A DNA stretch of 64,000 bases from Nocardia sp. NBC_00403 (GCF_036046055.1 NZ_CP107939.1:5208001-5272000); one strand, 5' to 3'. Positions 17,751-26,720 are shown, counted from the first letter of the stretch. Numbers and translations: made by a program. The notes: generated by a model not told the origin, from the letters alone.

Positions 17751-17784
17751 GAGCGTGCCTAGAACGTGCCAAGACGGGCCGATA
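17751..17784 (-). repeat. 34-bp inverted repeat, right copy
   Basis: This is the reverse complement of 17196-17229 with two mismatches. It begins GAGCGTGCCTAGAACGTGCC and ends GATA. Confidence 0.8.
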
Positions 17785-17877
17785 CAGCACGGATAGGGCA
17801 GCACCAGCCGGACGTTGAAAAGCCTCTGACCTGGACGGGAGGGTGCCAGCCGGACCCCCGGGACGAAATCCAGTTCC

Positions 17878-17915
17878 CTGGGGGTCAAGTGGTCGCAGGT
17901 TCTAATCCTGTCGGC
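17878..17915 (+). other. Partial tRNA-Pro(GGG) 3' half, probable att-site relic
   Basis: The 38 bp read CTGGGGGTCAAG (anticodon loop with GGG plus the 3' anticodon stem), GTGGTCGCAGG, then the T loop TTCTAAT and CCTGT. This is what the 3' half of an actinobacterial tRNA-Pro(GGG) looks like; the 5' half and acceptor match are missing. Duplicated 3' halves of tRNA genes arise when integrases use the tRNA as attB. With two broken integrases nearby, it is best read as attL/attR of a lost element, not as a functional tRNA. Confidence 0.6.
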
Positions 17916-17940
17916 AAAGAAACCCCTTCCGACCTCTTGG

Positions 17941-18050
17941 GTTCTAGCAGTCGTCGCAACACCCAGTTCAGCGGAGGGTCGCGATGGACTTCAGGGTTCG
18001 GGAAGATCGGAAACCGCAGAGGCCCAGGAAGTTGCGGGCCGAGCGGGTGT
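17941..18050 (+). pseudogene. IS30-family left end and transposase start, remnant
   Basis: CAGTCGTCGCAACACC (17947-17962) matches the terminal repeat of the IS30 at 11681-14560. Twenty-one bases later an ATG at 17984 opens MDFRVREDRKPQRPRKLRAE, the N-terminus of a related IS30 transposase. Similarity ends around 18045. The rest of the element is absent. Confidence 0.6.
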
Positions 18051-18177
18051 GTCAACGTCGGTCTTCGGGTGGGTAGCGATGGACCAACCGGTATCTCCCA
18101 CAGGTAGGCATGCGGTAGGTTGCGCCGATTGCGAGACCCAATGACCCAGTGGTTAAGCCGGGACCGCGGGGCTATGC

Positions 18178-18680
18178 GTGAGTAAGATCGACTCCGGGAG
18201 AATCAACAGGCGGGCTTCGGCTTGAGGAGTCAGCCCCGGAACTTCTCGAGCGGTTGGAGCGCTCGCGTGTACGTGCACATGAACGCCGCGTAGCGGCGCG
18301 TAAGCGGGAACGCGCGATCGCCGATGCAGTGAAGCGTTACGTCGATGATTGGCAGGCGATCACCGCGTGCGAAACCAAACGTGACAGCGAGATCGAGGGA
18401 CTGCGAGAGCAAATCCGCGCGATCGAATCACGTACAGCTGAGGAAGTCGCGTGGCACCGCGGCGGCCAGGCCGCAGCCGCTGCGGCAATCCGTGACCAAT
18501 GGCGAGACCGGCGGCGGCGCCGCCGAGCTATTGGTAATCAGTACCCGGGAAGCTCGGCAACTCATCAACGCCGGCCGCGCACAACGCAGCGCATCTCAGG
18601 CGGTGCCCACGGTCGCGTCTACTTCGCGGCACGAGGATGCTCGTCGGGTCTCGGTGAATATTGATCGGGCGAGGCGTTTT
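18178..18680 (+). pseudogene. Frameshifted coiled-coil/HTH protein of an integrative element
   Basis: Three frames carry successive pieces of one protein: MSKIDSGRINRRASA from GTG 18178, then ELLERLERSRVRAHERRVAA and RYVDDWQAITACETKRDSEI with a predicted coiled coil, and after about 18500 GAAELLVISTREARQLINAG, which resembles an HTH tail. At least two frameshifts break it. Proteins with this opening are frequent next to AICE integrases. No function is assigned. Confidence 0.5.
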
Positions 18681-18726
18681 GGCTCGGAGAGCGCGCCAGA
18701 CGACTCAGTCGGACGTTATGTACCTG

Positions 18727-19320
18727 TCAGTGTCGAGGACACAGGGCAGGACGGGAGCTCCTGACGCGATACCAGCATCGAGGTGTCGCTTGCCACGGGC
18801 GAGCAACACCTCCGCCGTTGACGATGCTGGTCCCGAATGCCGTTCGGGCGCATGGAGATCGAGAAACCTTCGACATCGTGCCAACCACGCCGTGGAGCAG
18901 TTCGTTCATCAAGGTCGGTGACACCGGTTGCCAGCGGGGGGTGCCCCGCTTTTCGCGTAGGTGGATCAGGCATTGGGCGGGATCGAGGTCCTCGGGTCGC
19001 AACGACAGCGCGCCTTTCACCCGGCACGCGGTTTCGATGTGGAGGCGGATGATCAGACTGTCGAGCTCGGGATCGTTGCCGGTCGTGTCCGCGGCCTCGA
19101 TGATCCACCGCAGCAACTGATCCGGCAGCGCTCGGTGCGAGGAGGGCACCGCACCGGGCTTGGTCAGTTTCGTGGCCGGGTCGTCGTCGCGACGGATGTA
19201 GCCATCATCGACCGCCCGTCGATACAGAAACCGCAGAACTGCGACTGCATGCAACACCACCCCGCGCCCGCCCTTGTCGTTGCTGCGGATCTGCCGGTTG
19301 GTCCGGAAATGTTCGATCAT
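18727..19320 (-). pseudogene. Tyrosine recombinase, C-terminally truncated
   Basis: Residues 1-45 (MIEHFRTNRQIRSNDKGGRG, LRFLYRRAVDDGYIRRDDD) form the core-binding domain. ELDSLIIRLHIETACRVKGA with LSLRPEDLDPAQCLIHLREK brings the first catalytic region; the Arg sits in a CRVKGAL context. After QPVSPTLMNELLHGVVGT the match ends, and the HxxR and Tyr boxes are absent. The remaining 50 residues are out of register. It is a different recombinase from the fragment at 16855. Confidence 0.6.
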
Positions 19321-19526
19321 CGTTTTGAACTCGGTGACCGTTGGCTCATCCAGACGCCGCTCGGCCCACCTGGTCCGGTCTGTGGATGATCGCGGCCATC
19401 GAGTTCAGAGGCTGTTTTACTCACAGCGACCACCTCGCTACTAGAAATCCGCAGGTCAGGGCCCTGGTTGGGAAATTACGTGTCAGAGGTGGTGATCTGG
19501 CACAGGACAGAGGGGGAGCTCGCGCC

Positions 19527-19886
19527 ATGAGTGAGATCGAATTCGTCTATAACGTCGTAGTCGTCACACACCTGCTCGGCCTGGCTGCAGTGGTCGGGGG
19601 CTATGCGGCCGGACAGCCGAACGTGTCCACGGTAATGGTGTGGGGCGAACGTCTGCAGATCATCACCGGTCTCGTGCTCGTCGGTATGGCCGAGTCGATC
19701 GACTCGCTCGGCAAGGACCTCGATATGGCGAAGGTCGGTACCAAGCTGATCATCGCGGTGCTGGTCGCGGCATTCGCCGAGATGGGGCATGCGGATGCCA
19801 AACGAGGGAAGAACGTGCCATGGCTGACGCACGCTGCGGGCGGACTGGCGATCGTGAACGTGTTCGTCGCTGTGCTGTGGACCTGA
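19527..19886 (+). CDS. Four-TM integral membrane protein, conserved in actinobacteria
   Basis: The 119-residue protein starts at ATG 19527 behind AGGGGGAG. Four hydrophobic segments are evident at about residues 7-27 (VYNVVVVTHLLGLAAVVGGY), 37-57, 67-85 and 98-118 (THAAGGLAIVNVFVAVLWT). It has no catalytic motif. It is the first intact housekeeping-type gene right of the mobile island and converges with the DyP operon. The function is unknown. Confidence 0.75.
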   Translation: MSEIEFVYNVVVVTHLLGLAAVVGGYAAGQPNVSTVMVWGERLQIITGLVLVGMAESIDSLGKDLDMAKVGTKLIIAVLVAAFAEMGHADAKRGKNVPWLTHAAGGLAIVNVFVAVLWT

Positions 19887-19955
19887 GGCACAAATCGAAA
19901 CCGAGTCGCGAGAGTCCGATGCCGGCGTTGCCGAACGCGGGCATCGGACCAGTCG

Positions 19956-21164
19956 TCACGACTCGAACAGCGATTGCCCGAGGTATCCGCCTGGTGACCG
20001 CACCCCGGGTGGGATGACGAACACCGCCGACCCGATCGGTGTCGTCCATACATTGAGGGCGTCGAATTCGGCGAGACGCTGCTGCACCGGCAGATATTGG
20101 GTATCCACATCACGCTGGAACGCCGCGAACAGCAGCCCGGAGTTGGAGGTTTGACCGGGCGGCGGCGCGTCGTCGTAGTTGTAGCCGCGGCGCAGGAACC
20201 GCTCGCCGTCGTGGGCGTGATGGGCGCGGGCGATATGTGCGGACGGTGGGATGACCGGAATACCGTGTGCGTCGACGGCCGCGAAGTTCGGCTCGTCGAA
20301 TTCCCTGCTCCCGGTCAGTGGCGCGCCATCGGCCAGCTTGCGGCCGACGCTGAGTTCCCTGCCCTCCGGATCGATTTCGTCCCAGGTGTCGAGCTTCATC
20401 GCGATGCGGCGCAGCACCAGCGACGTACCGCCGGCCAGCCAGGGCTGCGCGCTGCCGTCGTCCCAGACCAGCTGGGCGAAATCAGGTGTGCCCGGCGCGA
20501 TATTGACGGTGCCGTCGACCTGCCCCATCAGATTGCGCGGGGTCTGCCCTGGCGCGGCGTTGCGGAAACCACGTTGCACCCAGCGCACCGAGACGAGTGA
20601 TGCCACGTTCTTGCACAACACCCGTACCGCGTGCGACACAGCCGTCGCTTCGTCGGCGCAGACCTGCAGCAGGAGATCACCGTCGTTCCAGGCCGGTTCG
20701 AGACGATCGATGTCGAACGGCGGCAACGGATGCAGCCACGACGGCCTGCGCTGTTCCAGGCCGGCCACCGTGAACATCCCTGGACCCAGTCCCACGGTGA
20801 CTGTGAGCCGGGCGGGCCGGTGTGCCAGTTCGGGTTCGGTGTCGGCCAGTGCGGGGCGGCCCTGGGTGAGCCGCGCGGCATCGTCGGTCCAGATCCGCAG
20901 GAGCCCGATGATGTCGTCGCGGTCGGTGCCGGGGCGCAGATCGAACCCCACGAAGGTCGCCTGCGCCGGTGGTGCGGTCTCGATGCCTGCCTGGTGTTCG
21001 CCGTAGAAGGGCTCTATCGCGGTCGGCGTCTGATCGGTGTCGCCGGTCTGCCGATCGCCGAGCGCGACCGCGCCCCAACCCAGTCCGGCAGCGCCTGCCG
21101 CGGCGGCGGCCCCGCCGAACAGGTGTCGGCGAGAGACGCGTCCTGGGCGGGCGGACTCAGCCAC
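19956..21164 (-). CDS. efeB: Tat-exported DyP-type heme peroxidase
   Basis: The enzyme is a dye-decolorising peroxidase of the EfeB/DyP family: H2O2-dependent oxidation, possibly heme-iron handling, outside the membrane. The N-terminus carries a Tat signal (SRRHLFGGAAAAAGAAGLGW). Family motifs are GQVDGTVN (GxxDG, distal Asp), IARAHHAHDGERFLRRGYNY (proximal heme His region) and GLLFAAFQRDVDTQYLPVQQ. GTG 21164 is preferred because it overlaps the upstream stop (GTGGCTGA); ATG 21194 would lengthen the N-terminus by 10. It is the third gene of an operon with PCu(A)C and a His-rich membrane protein, an arrangement pointing to copper or iron handling. The symbol follows the family; an EfeU/EfeO pair is not present. 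Confidence 0.85.
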   Translation of the reverse strand: MAESARPGRVSRRHLFGGAAAAAGAAGLGWGAVALGDRQTGDTDQTPTAIEPFYGEHQAGIETAPPAQATFVGFDLRPGTDRDDIIGLLRIWTDDAARLTQGRPALADTEPELAHRPARLTVTVGLGPGMFTVAGLEQRRPSWLHPLPPFDIDRLEPAWNDGDLLLQVCADEATAVSHAVRVLCKNVASLVSVRWVQRGFRNAAPGQTPRNLMGQVDGTVNIAPGTPDFAQLVWDDGSAQPWLAGGTSLVLRRIAMKLDTWDEIDPEGRELSVGRKLADGAPLTGSREFDEPNFAAVDAHGIPVIPPSAHIARAHHAHDGERFLRRGYNYDDAPPPGQTSNSGLLFAAFQRDVDTQYLPVQQRLAEFDALNVWTTPIGSAVFVIPPGVRSPGGYLGQSLFES

Positions 21165-21733
21165 CGTGCGCGGGGGTCTGCGGGGTGCCGCCACTCATGT
21201 GGTCGCCTTCTGGTGCGTAATTCTCCTGGTTGCCGGGGAAGTCGCGCACCCGGGCGGTGAAGGTGGTGGTCGTCCCGTCGTCGAAGGTGAGCGTGACCGG
21301 GGTTTCCGAGCCGGTGCGCAGCGCCGCCTTCAGCCCCATGAACATGATGTGGTCGCCGCCGGGGCGCAGCGCGACACTGCCGTGCGCCGGAATCACGAAG
21401 CCACCCCTTTTCGGCTGCATCTTCTTGGTTCCGTCCGCGGCCGCGACGACCTCGTGCAGCTCGACTCGTTCGGAGGCGGGGGTGGTGGCGGAGACGACTG
21501 TCACCGACGTGGTGCCGGAGTTGTTCAGATCGCCGAACGCGGCCGACATACCACTCTCGGCGGCCTTGATCCACTGATCCTCGACAGTGATCGAATCCGC
21601 TGCCTTGGTGGGTGCGGCGTCCTTGTCGTTGGATGAGCAGCCGACGAGCAGGAGTGGGACCGACGCGAGGGCGGCAGCCGTGCGCAATAGACGGGAGGCG
21701 CGGAGTGCGGATGGTCGGGTTGTTGTCAGCATG
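21157..21733 (-). CDS. Copper chaperone PCu(A)C-type lipoprotein
   Basis: The 191-residue lipoprotein begins MLTTTRPSALRASRLL and has a lipobox LLVGC (Cys about residue 31). The PCu(A)C domain spans about 45-170, with SGMSAAFGDLNNSG, the metal-site region VELHEV (His) and KMQPKRGGFVIPAHGSVALR, then GGDHIMFMGLKAAL, giving the H(M)x10MxnHxM pattern of periplasmic Cu(I) chaperones that serve cytochrome oxidase. It ends in DHMSGGTPQTPAHGG with extra His/Met. Start ATG 21733. Its stop overlaps the DyP start. Confidence 0.85.
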
Positions 21734-21899
21734 GGAGGCTCCGATCGGGAAGGGATGGGTTTTCCGCTGCAGGCAGGGCGCGATTGACGACACCGAAACG
21801 TTCGATCGACGCTGCGTGGGTCGGTTCGAGGCAGTCGTGCTCGACTCGATGCGACGCGAGACACGAGCCGGGCGAGGGTCGCCGACCGACTCCGGTCGA

Positions 21900-22685
21900 T
21901 TAAATGAGTGCCTGCATAGAGTGGGAACGTGCTGAAGCCCGTCGAGTGCGCTGTTGCACAGCGCGCTGGCGCGGTGCGGGCACATCCGCCATTGCTCGAT
22001 GCGGGTGCGGTCCTGCACTCGGCCGCATGCGCGTATTCACTGTGGTTGGCAACCCATTACCGAGGTCGAGCGAATGTGCCGATGGCGCTGAATGCATGAC
22101 CGCATCGACTGCCGGCGGGACGGGCCAGCGGGGCGCCGGAGGTCCCCGGGTGCCGATTCCCGAACTGAACAGCAACCGCTTCGGAGTCTGCGCAGCGCTG
22201 AACGACACAGCGAGGGCAGGGGTCCTGGGTGCGAGCGGTCCAGTGCCGAGCACGCCGACGGCGCGCACCGCACTCGACGCCGCACCGGTGATGGCGCGTT
22301 GTGCGCTGTGGATGAGGAGGCCGCCCACCGGGATGGTGATCAGGTGTGCCATCAGCATGGCCCCACCGGTATGCGTGCTGTGGTGATGGCCCGCCGACAT
22401 CGATAAGGCGAGATGGCCGACAGTCTGGCCGATCGCGAGCATCGCCATGACTTCGACAACGCCGTGCCGGGTGCGCATCGAGGCAACCACAGCGCCGGTC
22501 AGCGTGCAGGCGGCGAGCAGGAGGGCAAGCGCGGATCGGCCGGGGGAGACCGTGCCGCCGGCGAGAGCGTGGGCGGCGATACTCACCGCACCGGATGCTG
22601 ATCCGACGAAAGCACCGCGCAGCCGCGCCGCTGCCTCCGTCGGTGTTCGCACCCGGGTCATACTACTGCCGGTCGTAGGACGCAT
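21900..22685 (-). CDS. His-rich membrane protein of the DyP/PCu(A)C operon
   Basis: The 261-residue protein has about four or five TM segments, for example residues 20-40, 47-65 and 75-95, followed by MSAGHHHSTHTGGAMLMAH, a likely metal-binding loop, and a TM hairpin LITIPVGGLLIHSAQRAI. The last 100 residues are Pro/Arg/His-rich and soluble. It is encoded 167 bp upstream of the PCu(A)C gene on the same strand. The position and His/Met cluster suggest copper transport or sensing; I know no named family. Start 22685 or 22661 (MTRVRTPTEA) cannot be decided. Confidence 0.6.
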   Translation of the reverse strand: MRPTTGSSMTRVRTPTEAAARLRGAFVGSASGAVSIAAHALAGGTVSPGRSALALLLAACTLTGAVVASMRTRHGVVEVMAMLAIGQTVGHLALSMSAGHHHSTHTGGAMLMAHLITIPVGGLLIHSAQRAITGAASSAVRAVGVLGTGPLAPRTPALAVSFSAAQTPKRLLFSSGIGTRGPPAPRWPVPPAVDAVMHSAPSAHSLDLGNGLPTTVNTRMRPSAGPHPHRAMADVPAPRQRAVQQRTRRASARSHSMQALI

Positions 22686-23578
22686 ACGCGCCGGGATTGA
22701 GCGGTTGATCCGGTCTTGGCTCGATGTGCACCGACTGTCGCGGTGCGGCGACTGCCATCGACGCGCCCGTATAGACCGACGGCCGATCTCGAGCCGACAC
22801 CGTCAGCTCGGTACCGGTAGCAAGGTAGGCCGTTTGGGCTCGATGTCCGTGCCCGACGAGCGTCCACGCAGGCGTCGCACCATCCACGGCAACACATGAT
22901 CGGCGACCCATCGCACCCCCCGACGACGGTTCGACGGTTCGACGGCAAGGGCTCGCGCCAGGTCTCGTCCGCGCCGGGAACGCCGAGCGTGGCGGCGACG
23001 GCACGCGCGACGAGGTCGTGGCCGAGCGGACTCAGATGCAATCGGTCCTCCGCCCATACCTTCGGGTGGGTGGTGGCCGCGACCGGCTCGAAGTCGATCA
23101 GCGTGACTCCGTGCTGTCGGGTCAGTCGGCGCATGTCGGCATTGAGTGCACGCACGCGCGCTGAGAGCGGCCGGGCGAACGGCGCAACGGCACCGATATC
23201 AGGGAAAGTGAAGGTGACAACGCGAATGTCGAGTGCGGTCAGTGCGGCGAACATCGCGTCGAGGTGGCCCAACAGGGCGTCACGGTCGAAGCGCGGCCGG
23301 ATGATGTCGTTCATTCCAGCGAGCACGGTCACGAGATCGGGTCGCAGCGCGATGGCGGCGGCGAGCTGCTCGGTGCGGATCTGTGCGGCGCGACGGCCGC
23401 GGATGGCCAGATTGGCGTAGTGCAGGCCGGGGTCGGCCGCGCCGAGGCGTTCGGCGAACCGGTCGGCCCAGCCGCGGTGTCCGCCGTCGTCGTCGGGGTC
23501 GCCGATGCCTTCGGTCTGGCTGTCTCCGATGGCCACGTAGCGGGTGTAGTGCGATCCGGGTGTCGGGTTCGGCTCCAC
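22658..23578 (-). CDS. SGNH/GDSL hydrolase, C-terminus frameshifted
   Basis: The catalytic blocks of an SGNH esterase/lipase are all present: GDSQTEGIGDPDDDGGHRG (nucleophile Ser), NLAIRGRRAAQ (block II), VTVLAGMNDIIRP (Asn) and DRLHLSPLGHDLVA (Asp, His). After REPLPSNRRT the frame wanders to a stop at 22658. The next frame supplies the expected tail RRGVRWVADHVLPWMVRRL with KRP to a stop at 22803. The cause is a tandem CGACGGTT duplication at 22924-22939: deleting one copy rejoins both parts in frame. The fold core is intact, so the altered protein may still work. Confidence 0.8.
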   Translation of the reverse strand: MEPNPTPGSHYTRYVAIGDSQTEGIGDPDDDGGHRGWADRFAERLGAADPGLHYANLAIRGRRAAQIRTEQLAAAIALRPDLVTVLAGMNDIIRPRFDRDALLGHLDAMFAALTALDIRVVTFTFPDIGAVAPFARPLSARVRALNADMRRLTRQHGVTLIDFEPVAATTHPKVWAEDRLHLSPLGHDLVARAVAATLGVPGADETWREPLPSNRRTVVGGCDGSPIMCCRGWCDACVDARRARTSSPNGLPCYRYRADGVGSRSAVGLYGRVDGSRRTATVGAHRAKTGSTAQSRRVCVLRPAVV

Positions 23579-23656
23579 GTTCTGCTCCTGCGGGTTCGGC
23601 CATCGGCGCAGGAATATCGTACGGCCACACAGGAATACGGGCCATCGGTGCTGCGG

Positions 23657-24415
23657 TCAGAGTGGACGGAAGCCGGTTCCGATGCCGCCGGACTGATCGA
23701 TGTCGTCGAGCACCATGCCGATTTGACTGGCCACCGCCGGATCGTGGACCGGCACCCCCGTGCCCTGACACATGACGTCGAAGACGGTCACGCCGAGCGC
23801 CTTGACCCCGATGTGTCCGACGTTCATCCCGACCAGCTGGTCGCCGATGGTGACGGGACCGCCCGAGTCTCCCGGTTGCGAGCACACGTGATTCTGGAAC
23901 CACCAGCGGTGGGTGTCCCACACGACGCCGCAGTTGAATCCGGATGTGCGCCCGTTCTTGCAGACGATGTCGCCTTCGCGCGGCGGGGTGCCGATTCGGG
24001 CAATGAGCGTCGAGGTCACTTGCCGGATCGGGTGGACTTTGCCGCGATCGAACTTGATCACGGCATAGTCGTCGTGGTGATCGACCGCGGCCACGGTGCC
24101 GATGATCCCGGCCTGCGGCATGTGCTCGGATTTGACCGACATGCCGAGTTCCGCGCAATGTCCCGCGGTCAGTCCGACCATCCGATCGGCGCGGTCGAAA
24201 CCGATCGTGGTGAGGGTGCAGGCCGATTGTCCGCCGAGCACGATGCCCGATCCACCGCCGAGAGCCGCCCGCCGGTCCGCCGCTGTCGCCGACCCTGGGT
24301 ACCCGTGGGTGGCCAGGAGTGCGACCGCCGCGGCCACGAGCACGCGAATCCCGATCCGTCCCGTAGCAAACATGCTGATAACTGTGCACCGCGGCTCGCC
24401 TGCCGGCTGGATCAT
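23657..24415 (-). CDS. Secreted trypsin-like serine protease (S1)
   Basis: The 252-residue precursor begins with a signal peptide whose core is IRVLVAAAVALLATHGYPGSATA. The S1 catalytic triad is visible: VGLTAGHC (His), HDDYAVIKFDRG (Asp) and CSQPGDSGGPVTIGDQLVG (Ser in GDSGGP). Cys pairs surround the His and Ser, as in streptomycete chymotrypsin-like enzymes; there is no long pro-region. ATG 24415 is chosen because GGAAGGGA lies 6-8 nt upstream; ATG 24373 would give a shorter signal peptide. It stands alone between the SGNH hydrolase and the methyltransferase. Confidence 0.82.
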   Translation of the reverse strand: MIQPAGEPRCTVISMFATGRIGIRVLVAAAVALLATHGYPGSATAADRRAALGGGSGIVLGGQSACTLTTIGFDRADRMVGLTAGHCAELGMSVKSEHMPQAGIIGTVAAVDHHDDYAVIKFDRGKVHPIRQVTSTLIARIGTPPREGDIVCKNGRTSGFNCGVVWDTHRWWFQNHVCSQPGDSGGPVTIGDQLVGMNVGHIGVKALGVTVFDVMCQGTGVPVHDPAVASQIGMVLDDIDQSGGIGTGFRPL

Positions 24416-24667
24416 GTGCCATCCCTTCCGTTGCAGGTCGGACACGGTTTGGTGTAGCCGTGCCCGCTCTGCGGTACCGACGACCGCCCGGCCTGCGGAT
24501 GGGCAACCGTCCAGCGCGGACGTCGATCACACGTCGACGGAGGCGGTGCTCGGATCGCGCTCGATGATCGACTCCAGGGCGCAGGATCTGTTGTGGCGCT
24601 CGGGATTTCCGTTGTGCGTCACAACACGACAGAATGGCGTATCGGGCCACGTGACACCGGCCCTTCA

Positions 24668-24677
24668 TGGTTAGGTT
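24668..24677 (+). promoter_or_regulatory. Shared TGGTTAGGTT element before DUF574 gene 1
   Basis: The same 10-mer occurs before paralog 2 at 46332-46341 (minus strand), at nearly equal distance from the start. It fits an extended -10 (TGN plus TAGGTT), so it may be the promoter core both genes use. Confidence 0.45.
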
Positions 24678-24722
24678 GCTCCGAACGATCCAGACATGCG
24701 GATCCTGCATGGGAGGGTGACG

Positions 24723-25523
24723 ATGATGGGTTCCGAGTCGGTACCGGTGGGCATCGACCCCACCAAGCCGAGCATTTCGCGAGTCTACGACGCACTACTC
24801 GGCGGGAAAGACTATTACGAGGTCGACCAGCACGTGGTCGACCACCTCGTCGAGACGATGCCGCAGGTCGATGTGCTTGCGAAATTGAATCGCGCGATCC
24901 TGGGCCGCGGTGTGCGGTACCTGGCCGATGAAGCCGGGCTGAAGCAGTACCTCGACCTCGGTGCGGGGCTGCCGACCATGGAGAACACCCACCAGGTCGC
25001 CCAGTCGTTCCAGCCGGATGCACGGGTGGTGTATGTCGACAACGATCCAATTGTGTTGGCGCACGGGCGCGCTCTGCTGGAACAGGACAAGAGCACTCGG
25101 GTGGTGACCGCCGACCTGCGTGAGCCGGACAAGGTCCTGGCACACCCCGACGTGCAGAAGATGATCGATTTCTCCGAGCCGGTCGCGGTCCTGCTCGTCG
25201 GCATGTTGCATCACCTGCACGACGGCGAAGACCCCGAAGGTGTGGTGGACGGCTACCTGGACGCGGTACCGCCGGGCAGTCATGTGTTCATCACGCACTT
25301 CATCAACGAGGGTCCGGAGGCAGGCCCGGTGGAGCAGTCGTTCCTGGAATATCTGGGGACGGGGCGGTTCCGGACGCGCGCGGAGATTCTGCGGCTGTTC
25401 CGTGGTCTCGAACTGGTGGAGCCCGGTTTGGCGTATCTGCCCGAATGGCGGCCGGACCGCATCGTGCGCGACAAGCTCACCCTTGCCGAGCGACTGATGG
25501 TCGGCGGGATAGCGCGCAAATAA
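24723..25523 (+). CDS. S-adenosyl methyltransferase, DUF574 family (paralog 1)
   Basis: This 266-residue Rossmann-type SAM-dependent methyltransferase belongs to the actinobacterial DUF574/Methyltransf_19 family. Diagnostic stretches are PTKPSISRVYDALLGGKDYY, YLDLGAGLPTMENTHQVAQ (motif I), VVYVDNDPIVLAHGRALL (motif II), VAVLLVGMLHHLHDGEDPEG and FLEYLGTGRFRTRAEILRLF. Targets are not known for most members. Start ATG 24723 has GGGAGGG 6-8 nt upstream. A paralog sits at 45487-46284, and both share a TGGTTAGGTT element 45-47 nt before the start. Confidence 0.88.
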   Translation: MMGSESVPVGIDPTKPSISRVYDALLGGKDYYEVDQHVVDHLVETMPQVDVLAKLNRAILGRGVRYLADEAGLKQYLDLGAGLPTMENTHQVAQSFQPDARVVYVDNDPIVLAHGRALLEQDKSTRVVTADLREPDKVLAHPDVQKMIDFSEPVAVLLVGMLHHLHDGEDPEGVVDGYLDAVPPGSHVFITHFINEGPEAGPVEQSFLEYLGTGRFRTRAEILRLFRGLELVEPGLAYLPEWRPDRIVRDKLTLAERLMVGGIARK

Positions 25524-26015
25524 TCGCGGTGCACACGAGCTTCTGATCGGCGCGGATCGCGCGCGGCTCGAGACCGCGAACGTCGCACTGCATGGTCGAC
25601 GATATTGGCCACCTTTGCCGGCGCCCTCAGCCGTCGCACCGCGGGTATCGGTCGACGAACCCGGCCCGCTCCCTGCTCGTCGTCGCCGCCCTGGTCCCGG
25701 CCACCCACATCGGTCTACCTATCGGCAGTCTCTACCCTCCTGGTCGTAGCAAATACCTTGTGCCTGTTGCGCTTCGGCCGCGGGGCCGAACACGAAGGCA
25801 TCGACAACGAGCCCTGCCCGGTGTCCGCCTGAGAACCTCAGGCGTCGGGCAGCGGCCGGCCGCAGTCCTCGGAGCATCAGCCGATCACGATCTGGCCGGT
25901 CGAGCGACTCGGGTCGATCCAGAGTGACTTTCCGAATTCCATCGATCGGCGAACACACGGAATCTCCACATTTGACACCGCTTCTCTCCACAGGCGGTGG
26001 CTAGGGTTTCGGAGC
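25524..26015 (+). other. Intergenic region before the two-component system
   Basis: The region is about 490 bp. One open frame (25605-25832) ends SVYLSAVSTLLVVANTLCLL plus a charged tail and could encode one TM segment, but its N-terminal part is unconvincing and no ribosome site is seen. The region before 26016 should carry the response-regulator promoter. Confidence 0.3.
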
Positions 26016-26720
26016 ATGGAGCAGAGCGCACTGGTCGCGGGGCCGCCGGTATCGCGTCGGATCCTCGTCGTCGACGACGAGGTGACCATCGCCGAGTCCG
26101 TCGCGGCACGGCTGCGGGCAGAGGGTTTCACCGTCGAGACAGCGCACGACGGCCCCGCGGCGGTCGCCGCTGTGGAGGCGGGGGAGCCCGATCTTGTAGT
26201 CCTCGATGTGATGCTGCCGGGGTTCGATGGGCTCGAGGTGTGTCGGCGCATTCAGGCCGGGCGCGGTGTGCCGGTGCTGATGCTCACTGCTCGCACCGAT
26301 GAAACCGATCAGTTGATCGGGCTCGGCGTCGGCGCGGACGACTATCTCACCAAACCGTTCTCCATGCGTGTGCTCGCGGCCCGGGTGCATGCACTGCTGC
26401 GGCGTATGGACCGCGCGGCCGACCGTGACGATGCCACCATCGTCGTCGGCGACCTGCGCATAGACCTCGATCAGCGTCGTGTCTGGCGCGGTGACGTCGA
26501 AGCTCAGCTGACCCCACTCGAATTCGAGCTGCTTGCTCGACTTGCCCGCAGGCCCCGCGTCGTGCTGGCCCGCGAACGTCTACTCGAGGAAGTCTGGGAC
26601 TGGGCCGACGCCGCAGGCACCCGCGCCGTCGACAGCCACATCAAGGCCTTGCGCCGCAAGCTCGGCGCCGACCTCATCCGCACCGTGCACGGTGTCGGCT
26701 ACGCGCTGGAGGCACGATGA
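26016..26720 (+). CDS. OmpR/PhoB-family response regulator
   Basis: The 234-residue regulator has a receiver domain (about 12-125) with acidic pair VVDDE, phospho-acceptor Asp in LVVLDVMLPGFDGLEV and Lys in DYLTKPFSM. The winged-helix DNA-binding domain (about 140-233) has LTPLEFELLARLARRPRVVL, ERLLEEVWDWA and TRAVDSHIKALRRKLG. It overlaps the kinase gene by 4 bp (ATGA). The pair probably controls itself and the following membrane-protein gene. Confidence 0.93.
   Translation: MEQSALVAGPPVSRRILVVDDEVTIAESVAARLRAEGFTVETAHDGPAAVAAVEAGEPDLVVLDVMLPGFDGLEVCRRIQAGRGVPVLMLTARTDETDQLIGLGVGADDYLTKPFSMRVLAARVHALLRRMDRAADRDDATIVVGDLRIDLDQRRVWRGDVEAQLTPLEFELLARLARRPRVVLARERLLEEVWDWADAAGTRAVDSHIKALRRKLGADLIRTVHGVGYALEAR

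Noticed and set aside
17632..17781. CRISPR array around the single repeat
   Set aside because: No second repeat at 61-bp spacing on either side; listed only as a solitary repeat.
17870..17920. Functional tRNA gene
   Set aside because: Only the anticodon-loop-to-T-arm half is present; D arm and acceptor 5' strand are missing and the last bases do not match a Pro acceptor stem.
23280..24710. 476-codon minus-strand frame overlapping protease and SGNH genes
   Set aside because: Out-of-frame shadow; Arg-rich, whereas the overlapped frames show the protease triad and SGNH blocks.
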